DNA of 7,649 bases from JBFKOL01 sp041628815 (GTDB lineage Bacteria > Bacteroidota > Bacteroidia > Chitinophagales > Saprospiraceae): the NCBI GenBank assembly GCA_041628815.1, contig JBFKOL010000203.1, positions 1 to 7,649 of the forward strand, read 5' to 3'. The notes under the pieces are model-generated. The model was not told the DNA's origin, did not search any database, and saw only the letters and a program-made list of their open reading frames with translations. Both the position numbers and the translations under genes were made by a program. Numbering within the stretch: the first letter of the stretch is position 1; the number at the start of each line of letters is the position of its first letter. This document shows positions 7,504 through 7,649 of the stretch, in pieces.

Positions 7504-7521
7504 ATAAGTGGTTTAAGTAGT
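7504..7521. repeat. Second copy of the degenerate 9-bp repeat element
   Basis: Two nonamers, ATAAGTGGT and TTAAGTAGT, with a weaker third (TTGATTTGT) to 7530. The nonamer TTAAGTAGT and the flanking sequence GTTTAAGTAGT are identical to the element at 2341-2367. It lies 24 bp upstream of the amidohydrolase ATG in the same relative orientation as the first copy, and only 10 bp before the heptamer array. Confidence 0.5.
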
Positions 7522-7531
7522 TTGATTTGTT

Positions 7532-7649
7532 ACTGACGACTGACGACTGACGACTGACGACTGACGACTGACGACTGACGACTGACGACTGACGACTGAC
7601 GACTGACGACTGACGACTGACGACTGACGACTGACGACTGACGACTGAC
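7532..7649. repeat. Perfect 7-bp tandem array (unit ACTGACG)
   Basis: The heptamer ACTGACG repeats without a mismatch for 118 bp: 16 full units plus six bases, and it continues past the window edge. It begins 52 bp upstream of the amidohydrolase ATG. There are no spacers, so this is not a CRISPR array, and the unit is not self-complementary. On the plus strand each frame meets TGA; on the minus strand all frames are open. The perfect identity suggests recent expansion by slippage or an assembly edge. Confidence 0.95.

Noticed and set aside
7499..7506. TATATTCG on the minus strand as a -7 promoter element for the amidohydrolase gene
   Set aside because: It has one mismatch to TAnnTTTG and no -33 element; the region is AT-rich, so the match is likely by chance.
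7532..7649. The heptamer array considered as a CRISPR array or origin iterons
   Set aside because: The copies are contiguous without spacers, and no replication, Cas or partition gene lies in the window.

Overview
The window looks like chromosomal DNA of a Bacteroidota bacterium, probably from a Cytophagales- or Saprospirales-like group. The clues are a membrane-anchored MutS-like ATPase, a protein of the DUF6702 type, lipoprotein signals, starts mostly without a strong Shine-Dalgarno sequence, and one fair match to the Bacteroidota -7 promoter element TAnnTTTG. The rank below phylum is a guess.

There are six protein genes; five are on the minus strand. Read in the direction of transcription, the minus-strand genes are: (a) an M20-family amidohydrolase (7479-6196); (b) a RidA-like lipoprotein (about 5670-5110) followed 13 bp later by a GH20 beta-N-acetylhexosaminidase lipoprotein (5096-2556); (c) a kynurenine-formamidase-like cyclase (2329-1568) followed 13 bp later by a MutS-like ATPase (1554 to beyond position 1, so its C-terminus is missing). 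The only plus-strand gene (about 5751-6212, DUF6702-like secreted protein) is divergent from the RidA-GH20 pair. It converges on the amidohydrolase gene, and their 3' ends overlap by 17 bp.

No stretch over 300 bp lacks a gene. The non-coding DNA is 2330-2555, the short divergent promoter region 5671-5750, and 7480-7649. The last ends in a perfect 7-bp tandem array (unit ACTGACG, at least 16.9 copies) that runs off the window. Two short degenerate 9-bp direct repeats (TTAAGTAGT-like) sit just upstream of the cyclase and amidohydrolase starts.

Functionally, the GH20 enzyme and the RidA-like protein both carry lipobox signals, so they probably act together in the envelope, perhaps on chitin- or peptidoglycan-derived N-acetylhexosaminides. 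The amidohydrolase could act on N-acyl compounds nearby, but that link is inference. No defence system, mobile element, CRISPR array or RNA gene was recognised. The most unusual items are the heptamer array, the 9-bp repeat pair, the envelope-targeted RidA-like protein paired with GH20, and the membrane MutS homologue.
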